Assembly (NCBI RefSeq): GCF_036173065.1
Contig: NZ_CP108041.1
Span: 2,297,001 to 2,361,000, forward strand
Reading direction: 5' to 3'
DNA from: Rhodococcus sp. NBC_00297
Lineage (GTDB): Bacteria; Actinomycetota; Actinomycetes; Mycobacteriales; Mycobacteriaceae
Length of the DNA stretch: 64,000 nucleotides
Shown piece after piece: positions 51,592-62,091 of this stretch; within the stretch, counting starts at the first letter, position 1, and each line of letters opens with the position of its first letter. Made by a program: the position numbers and the translations under genes. A model generated the notes under the pieces. That model did not search any database and was not told the origin of the DNA. It saw nothing but the letters and a program-made list of their open reading frames with translations.

Positions 51592-54500
51592 TCAGGATGC
51601 TGCGGAGACCCCGATGTCCGCGATGGTGCTCTGGTTGCCGCCACCGGCTGTGCTGAGATCCGTGATCCAGAACAGCACGTACCGGACGGGTCCGTCGGGT
51701 GTGACGGCGATGTCGGTGAGGCCGTTGCCGAGCGTCGCGGACCCGATCACCTGGGTCTCGTCCAGGCTGGGTGTCGCGCTGGTGGCCGACCGGATCTCGA
51801 CGACCGTGCCGGGCGACGGCGAGTTCACGTAGACGCTGGCGGGAGTGGTCTCCTGGTCGAGCGTCGCCATGATGCCGACGCCGGACTTGAGGGACGGGAA
51901 CGGGTTGAAGTACGAGTCCGTCTCCCACACCGTCCCCGCGTCGTTGTCGGCCACGTTGTCGACGGTGCCCGGGTTGTCCGGGGTGCCCTGCGGCGAGAAG
52001 ACGTCGACGGACGACAGAGCGACGGGCACGGTGGTCGGCGCGGGTGCCGCCTCTCCGGGCGCGGCCGGAGCCGACGCGGACGTCGTGAGCCCGAAGTTCT
52101 GCTCGGTGAGAGGTTCGTCGGAACCGCCGCCGGCGAACAGGTTGGCGAGCCACCAGCCGACGAGGCCGAGCACCACGACAGTGAGGACTCCGAGGCCCAC
52201 CAACGCGGCGACCATGACGTTGGAGCGGTCCGCGGGCGGCTCGTCGTCGGGGTCGGCGAGTGCGTGACCGGTCGATCCGGGCGGCCGTTGACCCAGCCGC
52301 AGTGCGGGGATCATCTCGGTCTTCTCGTTGACCACCGCGGCCTGGCCGAGGATGTGCTGCACGGTGGCGGCGGTCCGGATGCCGCTGTTCTGCTCGAGGG
52401 CACGCACGGCGACGGCGGAGATCTCGAACGGTACGTCGGGGCGGATCTCGCGGGGCTCGACGGCCGCACCGGACGCCGTGCGATCGGCGATGCGCATCCC
52501 GCCGACGGTCGCGGGGCCCGACGGGTCGCCCAGGGGCCACCGCGCGGTGATCAGGGCGTAGAGCATCGCGCCCAGTCCGCGTACGTCGGAGCCGGGATCG
52601 GCATCACCGAAGGTGGCCGGGAACGCGAGAACGGCGTCACCCTTGATGCTGATGCGCACACGGTCCGGGTGGTCGATGGACAGTGCGCCGCCGCCGCGAT
52701 GGGCGGCCTCGGCCGCAGCGGCCAGCGACTTGATGGCGTTGGCGGCGCCCAGGGGCGACGGTTCCGTGTCGGCCATCTCGCGCAGGGATCGTCCGCGAGT
52801 CCACTCCGCGACGACGATGCCGCCCGAGCTGCCGCGGACGACGTCGAGGACGCGGGCGAGGCCGGGCGAGTTGATCCGGCCCAGGCGCAGAGTCCGGGAC
52901 AGCACGGCCTGCGGGCCGTCGGCGCGCTCGGGGGCGTCGCCGGTCGATCGTTGGTCGGCGTCGACGAACGTCAGGGCCACCTCGCGGTCGAGCTTGACGT
53001 CGTGGGCCTGCCAGAACTTGAGGCCGCGTGCGCCGCCGTGCGGTGCGAGAAGGCGGTAGCGCCCGCCGGCGACCGACGCGCCGGGGATGAGCTTCGGTCC
53101 GCGCAACGGTGTGCGGGGCGACTCGGCGACGGGGACGGCCGGGGGCAGCGTGGGCGATCCGACCGGCATGACGCCGGTGTCGACGAGTCCGGACTCGGTC
53201 TCGTCGGCCGTGCGCTCGGTCTCGGTGACGTCGCCCTGGCCGGACACGTCGGGGCTCGACTCGATCGGATCCGTGGTGGACGCGTCGTGCTGCCGGTCGG
53301 TGTCCTCGGACGACCCGGTGGCGGCATCGGAGTCGGCGACGCGACGGTCGTCGGTGGACACGCCACCGGGCTGAGCGGCGTCCTCGGCCTCGGACGGCGT
53401 ACGCCCCCGTGCACCCTCGTCGTCGGTCACTGACACTCCTTCGTCACTACTGGTCGTGAACGCGCCGGTGTACGCGGGGATGATCGTCGTCTCCGACTCG
53501 TCTCCGGTGTACATCGGCGCGCGGGAACCGCCGTGTGCTCGCGGGTCCACTCGCCTGTCAGGGTACGGGAGCCGACCCGCGCCGGTGGCCCGACCGAACC
53601 CCTCGGTCGGCCGACCCACCGGGGGCATGTCGGGGCCGCCGATCGCGGGGATCAACTCGGTCTCCGCGTACATGGGATCGGTCCCGATATGCGCTGTCGT
53701 CACAGGTCCGGACGTCACGGCCGGGGCGCGGCCGAGGCGACGCGCCACCGCGACGGTGATGGATTCGATTTCCGGGATCCGTGCCCGGTACAGGCACAGA
53801 CCGGTGATCAGCAGCATGACTGCGCCGTCGAAAGCGACGCGGAGCAGCGCGCCCGGTCCGGTCAGACGGTCGAGCCCGAGGGCCGTGTCGGCCGCGAACA
53901 CCGCGAGCATGCCGATCGCGGTGGAGATCAGCGTCGCCGCGACCGTGCGCCGGACTCCCGCGAGTCGTAGTTCGCCGAGGCTGCGACGCAGCAGCATCCA
54001 TCCGATGATCGCCCCGGTGATGTAGCCGAGACCGTTGGCCGCGCCGAGCAACAGGACCACGGATCGATCCGACGTCGCCAGGAACGGCGTCAGGGCGGAC
54101 AGCGCGATCTTGACACCGGTGATGCCGAGAACGATCCACGTGGGCGTCCACGCCTGCTCGCGGGCGTAGAAGACCCGTAGGTGGATCAGGACGAGCGAGT
54201 AGGGAACAAGGGTGAAGGCCGACCAGCTGACGGCTTCACCGAGTCGCTCGGCGTCGGCTGCGCCGAAGTTGCCGTAGCCGTACAGAGCCTCGCCGACCTG
54301 CGGGCCGGCCACGGTGAGGAAGCCGATGACCGGGATGAGCGCGAGCATGGTCATCCGGGTGGCCACCGACAGGTCGTCGACGACGGCCGGGGTGTCCTTG
54401 GCGGCGGCGTTGCGGCTGAGCCGGGGCATGATCGCCGTCAGCACCGTCACGCCGAGCACGCCGTACGGCAGCTGCAGCAGGATCCAGGCCTGGTTGTAGA

Positions 54501-55530
54501 TGAGCGGGCCGGCGGGGTCGACGTGCGAGGAGATGCGCGTCGCGAACACCATGCCGGCCTGACTGATGACGACGTAGAGCACGATCGCGACGGCCATGCC
54601 GCCGAACTGACGCAGCCTGTCGTCGAGCCCCCACAGCGGGCGCAGATCGATCTTGTTTCGCCGCAGCGCGGGCACCAGACTCAGGGCCTGGACCACGACG
54701 CCGAGCGTGATGCCGACGCCCAGCACCAGCAGCTTCGGGTCGCTGATGCGCACCGGATCGAGAGAGATCTCGCCCGGTACGACGAGGTAGATCGCCAGGA
54801 CGGCGAGCACCACCAGGTTGTTGAGCACGGGTGCCCAGGCACCGGGCTTGAAGTTCTGCCGAGTGTTCAGGATCGCCGTGAACAGTGCGGAGAGGCCGTA
54901 GAACAGGATCGCGGGCAACAGCAGGAGAAGGAGTGCGGTGGTGAGACCCGTATTGGCCTTGCCGTCCTCCGACAGGAAGACGTAGCGGGTGAGCAGCGGC
55001 GCCGCGGCCGTCGCCAGCACGGTCGCGAGGATCAGCATGGTCAGCGCCGCCGTGAAAAGCCGACGCACGAACGCGCGGCCGCCGTCGGCGTCCTCGGTCT
55101 CCGCCCGCACCAGGACGGGCACGACGATGGCCGTCAACACCGCACCCAGGACGAGTTCCGCGATCATGTTGGGGATCAGGCTGGCGACGGTGTACGAGTT
55201 CGCCACGGTGACGCCCAGCACCGTGACCAGCAGCAGTTGCTTCGCGAATCCGGTGATGCGGCTGATCAACGTCGCGAACGCGATCGCACCCGTCGCGGAG
55301 AGCAGGCGGGAGGAGCTGGAGCCGGACGCCGGCCGCGGTGACGCCGCGGCCGGGGGGATGCGGGTCGGGGCGGCAGGACGGACCGGGGGCGCGACGCTCG
55401 TGGGCACCATCATCGGATCCTGAGCCGCGTCGGAGCTGCGCTGCTGCGCCCCATCGGAGCTGCGCTCCCAGGGCGCGCGAGGCGCCCGCGGTACGGCGTC
55501 CCGTCGCCCGTGAGGAATGCTCCCCGTCAT
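51592..55530 (-). CDS. murJ: lipid II flippase MurJ (MviN) fused to an intracellular pseudokinase and an extracellular domain
   Basis: Encodes 1312 residues. A proline-rich N-terminus of about 75 residues precedes the 14-segment MATE-like flippase (about 77-590), then an acidic disordered linker (about 600-815) and a pseudokinase (about 820-1085). It has a last membrane segment (about 1105-1133) and an extracellular beta-rich domain (about 1170-1312). The kinase-like part lacks the catalytic Lys (VALTFVDA), the HRD motif and the DFG motif. In mycobacteria the phosphorylated pseudokinase recruits FhaA to restrain peptidoglycan export. ATG 55530 is 9 bp after the DUF6049 gene. Confidence 0.93.
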   Translation of the reverse strand: MTGSIPHGRRDAVPRAPRAPWERSSDGAQQRSSDAAQDPMMVPTSVAPPVRPAAPTRIPPAAASPRPASGSSSSRLLSATGAIAFATLISRITGFAKQLLLVTVLGVTVANSYTVASLIPNMIAELVLGAVLTAIVVPVLVRAETEDADGGRAFVRRLFTAALTMLILATVLATAAAPLLTRYVFLSEDGKANTGLTTALLLLLLPAILFYGLSALFTAILNTRQNFKPGAWAPVLNNLVVLAVLAIYLVVPGEISLDPVRISDPKLLVLGVGITLGVVVQALSLVPALRRNKIDLRPLWGLDDRLRQFGGMAVAIVLYVVISQAGMVFATRISSHVDPAGPLIYNQAWILLQLPYGVLGVTVLTAIMPRLSRNAAAKDTPAVVDDLSVATRMTMLALIPVIGFLTVAGPQVGEALYGYGNFGAADAERLGEAVSWSAFTLVPYSLVLIHLRVFYAREQAWTPTWIVLGITGVKIALSALTPFLATSDRSVVLLLGAANGLGYITGAIIGWMLLRRSLGELRLAGVRRTVAATLISTAIGMLAVFAADTALGLDRLTGPGALLRVAFDGAVMLLITGLCLYRARIPEIESITVAVARRLGRAPAVTSGPVTTAHIGTDPMYAETELIPAIGGPDMPPVGRPTEGFGRATGAGRLPYPDRRVDPRAHGGSRAPMYTGDESETTIIPAYTGAFTTSSDEGVSVTDDEGARGRTPSEAEDAAQPGGVSTDDRRVADSDAATGSSEDTDRQHDASTTDPIESSPDVSGQGDVTETERTADETESGLVDTGVMPVGSPTLPPAVPVAESPRTPLRGPKLIPGASVAGGRYRLLAPHGGARGLKFWQAHDVKLDREVALTFVDADQRSTGDAPERADGPQAVLSRTLRLGRINSPGLARVLDVVRGSSGGIVVAEWTRGRSLREMADTEPSPLGAANAIKSLAAAAEAAHRGGGALSIDHPDRVRISIKGDAVLAFPATFGDADPGSDVRGLGAMLYALITARWPLGDPSGPATVGGMRIADRTASGAAVEPREIRPDVPFEISAVAVRALEQNSGIRTAATVQHILGQAAVVNEKTEMIPALRLGQRPPGSTGHALADPDDEPPADRSNVMVAALVGLGVLTVVVLGLVGWWLANLFAGGGSDEPLTEQNFGLTTSASAPAAPGEAAPAPTTVPVALSSVDVFSPQGTPDNPGTVDNVADNDAGTVWETDSYFNPFPSLKSGVGIMATLDQETTPASVYVNSPSPGTVVEIRSATSATPSLDETQVIGSATLGNGLTDIAVTPDGPVRYVLFWITDLSTAGGGNQSTIADIGVSAAS

Positions 55531-55539
55531 CGAGAATCC

Positions 55540-57954
55540 TTACTGTTCGTCGGCGGGATCCGGTTGGCCCCGGAACCGGTGCCACAACCGTCGGCCCGCG
55601 AGCAGCAGCAGGAGCGCACCGGCGCCTGCTGTGATGATCGCCAAAGCACGACCGTACGCATTGGACCGCACATTGACGGTCGCAGCCTGCCCGAGTCGCG
55701 TCCCGTCGGTGGTGCTCAGGGAGAACTCCACCACCATCTTGCGCGAATCGCTCACTCGAGCGGGGATCTGCAGAGAACGACTTCCCCGTGGGGGCAGCTG
55801 CTGCGGGCCGATGTTCTCGATCTGCATCGCGTCGGGCGCGTCGACCGCCAGGTCGACGGTGATGCCGATGGGCAGATCGTTCCGCGCGACCAACAGCAGC
55901 GGGCTGGCCTCCGAGGCGAGGGTGAAGACACCGCCGGGCGCGAGGATCGTCACGGATCCGTACAGCCGGTCCAGGCCGGCGGCAACGTCGGCGGCACGGC
56001 GGCGCGCGGCCTGTTCCGACTCCCCGCGCTGCCCGCCCCGACGATCCGACGTGGTCATCGCCCGCAGGAGATCCTCCCGCAGCGGAGCGACGTACAGCGC
56101 GGGCGAGATCGCGGCACGCGAATCGTCGATCAGCGCGGCCGCCAGCGCACCGATGCGGGCGTTCTGGGCAGCCACGACATCGCGGACATCGGCCGGTGCG
56201 CCGTCCTCCACGGCCGCGTCCGGGTAGTCCGACTCGGCCGCCTCCAGCGGAGGCGGGACCGCCAGCAGGTCGGACAGGGAGCGCGGCGTCGCGAGTCCGC
56301 TACGGAACAGGCCCGCGATGGTGCCGAGCACCGCGGAGGCCTCGTCGCGGTCGGGAGTCCAGGTCTGTGGCGGCGCGACGGTGAGTGATCGTGGGCCGTC
56401 CGTGGCAGCGACCGTGTCCGGGGCGCCGGCGTTCAGCGCGTCGAAGTGCAACGCGCCGAGCGCGTCCTGCAATCGGGCCGTGCGCGAGTCCTCGGCGACG
56501 TCGTACACCTGCTCACGCGGTGTCACGGACGGGGTCGTCGGGTGCTCGCCCACCGCGGACAGCGCGGTGGAGACCTCGGTGTCGTAGAGCGCGGCACGCA
56601 GCGGAGGGGTGCCCACATCGGTCGCGAGGGTCACCGTGTCGGGCGTACTGACGGTCTGCACGGCGTCCTGTGCGAGCAGTGCGACCGTCCGGCCCGACGC
56701 CGCGACCATGGCCGCCCCCGCATCGTCGAGAGCACCCGCGTCCGGCCACAGGACGTCGCGGCGCGACGTGACTCCGAGGATCGAGTCGGCGACGTCCGCC
56801 GGCGTCGTGATCGCGGCAGAGGTCAGAACCGGGTCGGCCACGGCGGCGACGGCCGCGAGATCGGTCTGGGCGAACGGCACCGCGGTGACACACATCGAGG
56901 ACGCGAGGGTGCGGACGCGATCGAGCCACGACGCGGCGGCGACGGCGCCGCTCCCCTCGGAGGCAGGGCCGGTGGGATCGGCCGGGTCGTCGACCACGAG
57001 GTAACCCCGCGTCATGCTCGAGACGGTGACCAGCAGGTCGGGATCGACGGCGAGACATGTCGAGGACGCGAGTGCGCCCTCGGTGTCGACGGTCGGTCCG
57101 GTCGCGAACTCCAGTGCCGACACCAGTCCTTCGAGTCGACCGCCGGCGGAGAGCGAGGCGGCGAGGTCGTCGTCGTTCAGTCGCACCTCCTCGTCGACGG
57201 TGCCGGGCAGGCCCGCCGCCAGGTGTGGGCGGTCGGCCAGCGGCCAGAGCAGCGTCGTGGCGACGGGGCGTCCCGTGTCCGGTGGAAGCGGAACGGCATC
57301 GGTAGCGGCCGGATCGAGCACCGTGGTGTCCCGCGGCAGACCCGCGACGGGAAGCAGGAACGCGGCGTCGTCGAGCCGTGCCTCCTGCCCGTACTCGGGG
57401 TTGCCGTTGACGTTCACCATCACCGGATAGACACCCGGCCGATCCAGACCCAGCGACGGTCCGGTGGTCGAGCGCAGCGGCAGGGTCAGCTCGAACGGCA
57501 GCGTGTCGCCGCGTTGCAGCGCGGTGTCCGATCCGTCGCCGGTGAGCGACTCGAAGGGCCCGACCGTGTCGAAGCGGTCCTGATCCTCGGTGAGCGAGGT
57601 CCGGAGCTCGTCGGCCGTGCGTACCGCGGGTGCTCGCTGCAGCCGGACCGAGATGTCGCTGACCGCGCGGTCCCCGACGTTGGTCACCGTTCCCGTGACG
57701 GTGACGACCGGCGCACTGCTGGTGGAGACGGTGGTCGGCGTGACCTCGTCGACGGAGATCGACAGGAACGTGCCGTCGATCGAGGTGTCCGGTGGCGCCA
57801 GCGTGGCCGTGGGCGACGGTGTGCTCCGCGTCGTGGTCGGGTCGCTGGGCGGGGTGGAGGGTTGCGCTCCCGCGGGGACGGTCAGCCAGGCGAGCACGGC
57901 GAGGATCGCCATGACCACGGCGAGGCGCCGGGCCGTCGGTGCGGACCGGGTCAT
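55540..57954 (-). CDS. DUF6049 secreted/membrane protein (Rv3909-like)
   Basis: Encodes 804 residues. An N-terminal signal peptide (about 8-30, [23 protein letters not shown]) is followed by a large extracytoplasmic region rich in Val, Asp and Thr, and a C-terminal membrane anchor (about 762-783, [18 protein letters not shown]) with a short basic tail. Function is unknown; the conserved position between mutT4 and murJ suggests a role in cell-wall assembly (inference). ATG 57954 overlaps the mutT4 stop by 4 bp. Confidence 0.85.
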   Translation of the reverse strand: MTRSAPTARRLAVVMAILAVLAWLTVPAGAQPSTPPSDPTTTRSTPSPTATLAPPDTSIDGTFLSISVDEVTPTTVSTSSAPVVTVTGTVTNVGDRAVSDISVRLQRAPAVRTADELRTSLTEDQDRFDTVGPFESLTGDGSDTALQRGDTLPFELTLPLRSTTGPSLGLDRPGVYPVMVNVNGNPEYGQEARLDDAAFLLPVAGLPRDTTVLDPAATDAVPLPPDTGRPVATTLLWPLADRPHLAAGLPGTVDEEVRLNDDDLAASLSAGGRLEGLVSALEFATGPTVDTEGALASSTCLAVDPDLLVTVSSMTRGYLVVDDPADPTGPASEGSGAVAAASWLDRVRTLASSMCVTAVPFAQTDLAAVAAVADPVLTSAAITTPADVADSILGVTSRRDVLWPDAGALDDAGAAMVAASGRTVALLAQDAVQTVSTPDTVTLATDVGTPPLRAALYDTEVSTALSAVGEHPTTPSVTPREQVYDVAEDSRTARLQDALGALHFDALNAGAPDTVAATDGPRSLTVAPPQTWTPDRDEASAVLGTIAGLFRSGLATPRSLSDLLAVPPPLEAAESDYPDAAVEDGAPADVRDVVAAQNARIGALAAALIDDSRAAISPALYVAPLREDLLRAMTTSDRRGGQRGESEQAARRRAADVAAGLDRLYGSVTILAPGGVFTLASEASPLLLVARNDLPIGITVDLAVDAPDAMQIENIGPQQLPPRGSRSLQIPARVSDSRKMVVEFSLSTTDGTRLGQAATVNVRSNAYGRALAIITAGAGALLLLLAGRRLWHRFRGQPDPADEQ

Positions 57955-58583
57955 TCGGCGGCGGGAAGGTCGGAGACCGGTCGGGATGGTGCGGGAAGGT
58001 CGGAGACCGGTCGGGGATTCTGCGTGTCGGCGGACTTCTCGCGCGCCATCGAGTCGATCATCTCGCCTGCTCGCTCGGCGAGCTTGCGCTCGTCGGCGTA
58101 CGCGAGCCGGGAGTGCAGTTCGCTGAGCGGCACCCAGGCCACCTCGGTGACCTCGACGTCCTCGTCCGACAGTTCGCCGCCGAGGGATCGCAGCAGGTAG
58201 TGGTGGACGGTCTTGTGGACGCGTCGTCCCTCGGTCACGAACCAGTAGTCGATGCTTCCCAGGGGCGCGAGGACGGACCCGGTGATGCCGGTCTCCTCCT
58301 CCACCTCTCGCTCGGCCGTCTGCTCAGGCGTCTCGCCCTGCTCGATGTGACCCTTGGGCAGCGACCACAGCAGTCGGCCTCGTCGGTCGGTGCGACCGAT
58401 GAGGGCGGCGCACTGGCCGTCGCGGGGTCCGTCGAGTCCGTCGACGACCAGGCCGCCGGCCGAGGTCTCCCGAACGGTGCGCAGTGTGGGTTTGTCGGCC
58501 CCTCGTGTTCCGGGGTCGGCGGTGGCGCGAGGACGCCGTCGCACACCGCGACGTGTTCTCTTGGCTCGCTCGGCACCGGACAC
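57951..58583 (-). CDS. mutT4: NUDIX hydrolase (MutT4-like)
   Basis: Encodes 210 residues from GTG 58583. A basic, low-complexity N-terminus (about 1-40) precedes the NUDIX domain with the complete Nudix box G-x5-E-x7-REVEEETGI ([17 protein letters not shown]). It hydrolyses nucleoside diphosphate-linked compounds; the exact substrate is not deducible. The C-terminus contains a duplicated PVSDLPA peptide caused by a 30-bp tandem DNA repeat. It is divergent from the CCA-adding-type gene and first of the mutT4-DUF6049-murJ-sigM block. Confidence 0.9.
   Translation of the reverse strand: MSGAERAKRTRRGVRRRPRATADPGTRGADKPTLRTVRETSAGGLVVDGLDGPRDGQCAALIGRTDRRGRLLWSLPKGHIEQGETPEQTAEREVEEETGITGSVLAPLGSIDYWFVTEGRRVHKTVHHYLLRSLGGELSDEDVEVTEVAWVPLSELHSRLAYADERKLAERAGEMIDSMAREKSADTQNPRPVSDLPAPSRPVSDLPAAE
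57961..58015 (-). repeat. tandem 25-bp direct repeat at the 3' end of mutT4
   Basis: The same 25 bp (GCGGGAAGGTCGGAGACCGG plus TCGGG) occurs at 57961-57985 and 57991-58015, a 30-bp period. It encodes a duplicated RPVSDLPA segment at the extreme C-terminus. Confidence 0.9.
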
Positions 58584-58661
58584 CCGATCGATACTAGTTC
58601 CGTCCGCCCTGCTCCCGGTGGGACGCACCGCGAAGTGCGCGCCTCGGTAGGGTGTGACGTC

Positions 58662-60113
58662 GTGCCTCCCCCGCCTGCCACCGATCCGGACCGCCGCGCA
58701 CGGCTCCTCGCGTCGGGTGCCGTGGCCCTGCGCGCGCACGACGACATCCTCGGTCCACTGGGGTCGCTGTTCGCTGCGGCGGGCCACGAGTTGTACCTCG
58801 TCGGCGGGAGCGTCCGGGACGCTCTCCTGGGCCGCTTGAGCAGTGACCTCGACTTCACGACGAACGCTCTGCCCGAGCACGTGCAGGCGCTGCTGGCGGG
58901 CTGGGCCGACCATCAGTGGGACACCGGCATCGACTTCGGCACCGTCAGTGCGGTCAAGCACGGTCGGCAGATCGAGATCACGACGTTCCGGAGCGACAAA
59001 TACGACCGGGTGTCCCGGAATCCGATCGTGCAGTACGGCTCGACGCTCGAGGACGACCTGGTCCGGCGCGATTTCACGCTCAACGCCATGGCCGTGCGGA
59101 TCGGGCCGGACGGGGCCGGTGAGTTCGTCGATCCCCTGGGTGGCCTGGACGCGCTGCTCGAGGGAGTCCTGGACACGCCGACCACCCCGGAGGCGTCCTT
59201 CGACGACGATCCGCTCCGGATGCTGCGCGCTGCGCGGTTCGTCGCCCAGCTCGGCTTCACGATGCTGCCGCGGGTCCGCGCGGCGATCGAGAACATGGCG
59301 GAGCAGATCGACCGGATCACGGTCGAACGCGTCACCGCCGAGCTGGACAAGCTGATTCTCGGCGAGTTCGCCGTCGACGGCATCGACGCCCTGTGCGAGA
59401 CGGGGATCGCGGCACGCATCCTCCCGGAGGTGCCGGCGATGACGCTCGAGATCGACGAGCATCACCAGCACAAGGACGTCTATCAGCACTCCCTCACGGT
59501 TCTGCAGCAGGCGATCGACCTCGAGGACGGCGATCCGGACCTGGTGCTCCGATGGGCGGCGCTGCTCCACGACATCGGCAAGCCCGACACCAAACGCAAC
59601 GAGCCCGGCGGCGGGGTGAGCTTCCACCACCACGAGGTGGTGGGCGCCAAGATGGTGCGTCGCCGCCTGCGCGCACTGAAGTTCCCGAAGAAGCTGACCG
59701 ATGACATCGCGCAGCTCGTCTTCCTTCATCTGCGTTTCCACGGCTACGGCAAGGGTCAGTGGACCGATTCGGCCGTGCGTCGTTACGTCACCGACGCCGG
59801 CGATCTGCTGCCCCGGCTGCACAAGCTGGTCCGCGCCGACTGCACCACCCGCAACAAGCGCCGTGCAGCGTCCCTGCAGGCGACGTACGACGATCTCGAG
59901 CGGCGTATCGCGGCACTCGCCGAGCAGGAGGACCTGGCCAGGGTGCGTCCGGATCTGGACGGCAACGCCATCATGGAACTGCTCGGCATTCCGGCCGGCC
60001 CGCAGGTGGGAGAGGCGTGGAAGTTCCTGAAGGAGCTTCGTCTCGACCGCGGGCCGCTCAGTCGTGAGGATGCGGAGAAGGAGCTCCTGGCGTGGTGGGC
60101 CGCGAGGTCCTGA
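58662..60113 (+). CDS. pcnA: CCA tRNA nucleotidyltransferase / poly(A) polymerase family protein
   Basis: Encodes 483 residues. The class II nucleotidyltransferase head has [12 protein letters not shown] and SDLDFTTNA (catalytic aspartates), then the [12 protein letters not shown] motif. A helical RNA-binding region and an HD domain ([12 protein letters not shown]) follow. It likely completes or repairs the CCA end of tRNAs; two of the three tRNAs in this window do not encode CCA. GTG 58662 fits the conserved start. It overlaps the convergent MFS gene by 56 bp. Confidence 0.92.
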   Translation: MPPPPATDPDRRARLLASGAVALRAHDDILGPLGSLFAAAGHELYLVGGSVRDALLGRLSSDLDFTTNALPEHVQALLAGWADHQWDTGIDFGTVSAVKHGRQIEITTFRSDKYDRVSRNPIVQYGSTLEDDLVRRDFTLNAMAVRIGPDGAGEFVDPLGGLDALLEGVLDTPTTPEASFDDDPLRMLRAARFVAQLGFTMLPRVRAAIENMAEQIDRITVERVTAELDKLILGEFAVDGIDALCETGIAARILPEVPAMTLEIDEHHQHKDVYQHSLTVLQQAIDLEDGDPDLVLRWAALLHDIGKPDTKRNEPGGGVSFHHHEVVGAKMVRRRLRALKFPKKLTDDIAQLVFLHLRFHGYGKGQWTDSAVRRYVTDAGDLLPRLHKLVRADCTTRNKRRAASLQATYDDLERRIAALAEQEDLARVRPDLDGNAIMELLGIPAGPQVGEAWKFLKELRLDRGPLSREDAEKELLAWWAARS

Positions 60114-61398
60114 CGCCGATCCGGAGCGCGATCGCCGCTGCCGCCGCGTAGGCGACGACGCCGGCGACCACGCAGACGATGGCTGCGGACGTGTCGACCG
60201 CGGTCGACCCCGGACCGATCACGAGGGCCGCGCCCGCCACGGCGCCGACGAACGCCACGTTGAACACGGTGTCCTGTACTCCGAAGACGCGTCCGCGGGT
60301 GTCGTCGTCGATGTCCGTCTGCATGGCCGCGTCGGCGGTCAGCTTGACCGTCTGACCTGCGAACCCCAGGAGAAAGGCCGCGAGGATCAGCAGGTCCGGC
60401 ACCAGCCCGACGACGAGGGTGGCCTGGGTGAGCGTGGCCAGGACCAGCGCACCGACCACGGTGCGCGTGCGGCCGAGGCGCGGCAGGAGAACGGGCGTGC
60501 CGAGTGCGGCGAGGAACATGCCCGCCGCGGCGGCACCCACCGTCAACCCGAAGCCCGCCACACCGCCGGGCAGGACGGACGAGCGCGCGCCCTCGCGCAG
60601 CACCAGCACCATGACGAGGGTGTCGATGCCGAAGGCGACACGGTGGGCACCCACTCCCACCAGCGCGGCGGCGACGGACGGGGTACGGCGCACCGCGACG
60701 AAGCCGGACACCCAGTCGGCGAGAACGCGGCGGGTCGGGGCGGACACCGAGGCGGCGCCGGGACCCAGCCGTCCGGAAGCGAAGCCGCGCGCGAGGAGAG
60801 TCGCCGCGACGGCACCGACGGCGGACACGGCCGTCGCGAGGGCCGTGGCCCGATCCGACGGCCCGACGAGTCCGAGCACCAGGACAGCCACCGACGCGCC
60901 GACGGCGGAGACGACTGCGCCGACGGTGACCAGGGCGGCGTTGGTCGCGACGAGCGATCGCACCGGAACGACGTGCGGTAGCGACGCGGACAGGCCCGCC
61001 AGGACGAACCGGCTCACTCCGACGACGGCGAGGGCCGTGATCAGGACGGCCGTCGTCGAGGCGCCCGCGACGAGTTGCCCGGTGGCGCAGAGGATGAGGA
61101 GCGACTTCACGATGCCTGCGCGGGCGAGCACGGTCGCTCGATCCACGCGGTCGAGGATCCGCGCGGCGAACGGGCCGATCAGCGAGTACGGCAACAAGAG
61201 CACCGCGAAGCCGGCGGCGATCGCAGCGGGATCGCCGCCGCGCTGTGGGTCGAAGAGAATGGCGCCTCCGAGGGCGGCCTGGAACATGCCGTCGCCGAAC
61301 TGAGAGGCGACACGCAGCGCGACCAGACGAGGTGCTCCGGGCTCGTGTCGGACGGATCGCAGCGCGTCGACGGCGCCGGTCCGCTCCGTTCGGGTCAC
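60058..61398 (-). CDS. MFS transporter, 12-TMS type
   Basis: Encodes 446 residues with about 12 hydrophobic segments. A start after a short basic N-terminus ([18 protein letters not shown]) and a loop [20 protein letters not shown], which is the motif-A-like loop between TM2 and TM3, are seen. Transport substrate is unknown. The last 56 bp overlap the 3' end of the convergent CCA-adding-type gene. It is divergent from the AlgH gene with a 73-bp gap. Confidence 0.82.
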   Translation of the reverse strand: MTRTERTGAVDALRSVRHEPGAPRLVALRVASQFGDGMFQAALGGAILFDPQRGGDPAAIAAGFAVLLLPYSLIGPFAARILDRVDRATVLARAGIVKSLLILCATGQLVAGASTTAVLITALAVVGVSRFVLAGLSASLPHVVPVRSLVATNAALVTVGAVVSAVGASVAVLVLGLVGPSDRATALATAVSAVGAVAATLLARGFASGRLGPGAASVSAPTRRVLADWVSGFVAVRRTPSVAAALVGVGAHRVAFGIDTLVMVLVLREGARSSVLPGGVAGFGLTVGAAAAGMFLAALGTPVLLPRLGRTRTVVGALVLATLTQATLVVGLVPDLLILAAFLLGFAGQTVKLTADAAMQTDIDDDTRGRVFGVQDTVFNVAFVGAVAGAALVIGPGSTAVDTSAAIVCVVAGVVAYAAAAAIALRIGVRTSRPTTPGAPSPHPHD

Positions 61399-61471
61399 GC
61401 GGGTGACACTAACCGCCGCCTCGGCGCGTCATCTCTCGCACTGTCGAGGCTGCCGGTGCCATGATGAGGAG

Positions 61472-62077
61472 GTGGCACACGCAGAAGAACCGGAGGACCG
61501 GACCGCGTCGGCCGATCAGGTGGTGCGGCCGGGATCGCTGCTGGTCTCGTCCACGGAACTCGTCGAACCGACGTTCCGTCGCACCGTGGTCTACATCATC
61601 GAGCACAACGACGCCGGCAGCCTGGGCGTCGTCATCAATCGGCCGAGCGAGACCGCTGTGCACAACGTGCTCCCGCAGTGGTCGGATCTCGCTGCGGCCC
61701 CGAAAGCGCTCTACGTGGGCGGACCCGTCAAACGCGACTCCGCACTGTGTCTGGCCACGCTGCGGTCCGGCGTGGACGTCGACGACGTGCGGGGCATCCG
61801 TCGAGTGGACGGCCGTGTCGTGATGGTCGACCTGGACTCCGACCCGGCTGCGATCGCCCCGCTGGTGGAGGGCATGCGCATCTTCGCCGGCTACTCGGGA
61901 TGGACGCTCGGGCAGCTCGAGGGAGAACTCGAGCGGGACGACTGGATGGTGGTGTCCGCGCTGCCGTCCGACGTCGTGGGCCCGCCGCGCGTCGATCTGT
62001 GGGCGCAGGTGTTGCGCCGTCAGCCGCTGCCGCTGGCGATGCTGGCGACCCACCCGATCGACGTCGACCGGAACTGA
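61472..62077 (+). CDS. YqgE/AlgH family protein
   Basis: Encodes 201 residues. Family hallmarks are the N-terminal PGSLLVSSTELVEPTFRRTV, LGVVINRPSE, YVGGPVKRDSALCL and GYSGWTLGQLEGEL. Similar to mycobacterial Rv0038. Its function is unknown. GTG 61472 gives the conserved N-terminal length, but the GAGGAG sequence touches the start codon, so the exact start is slightly uncertain. It converges on gadB with a 14-bp gap. Confidence 0.9.
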   Translation: MAHAEEPEDRTASADQVVRPGSLLVSSTELVEPTFRRTVVYIIEHNDAGSLGVVINRPSETAVHNVLPQWSDLAAAPKALYVGGPVKRDSALCLATLRSGVDVDDVRGIRRVDGRVVMVDLDSDPAAIAPLVEGMRIFAGYSGWTLGQLEGELERDDWMVVSALPSDVVGPPRVDLWAQVLRRQPLPLAMLATHPIDVDRN

Positions 62078-62091
62078 GACCGAAGTTCTCG

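Noticed and set aside
57939..58661. Upstream extension of the CCA-adding-type frame across the NUDIX gene
   Set aside because: The extension is antisense to mutT4, lacks family similarity, and GTG 58662 gives the conserved start.
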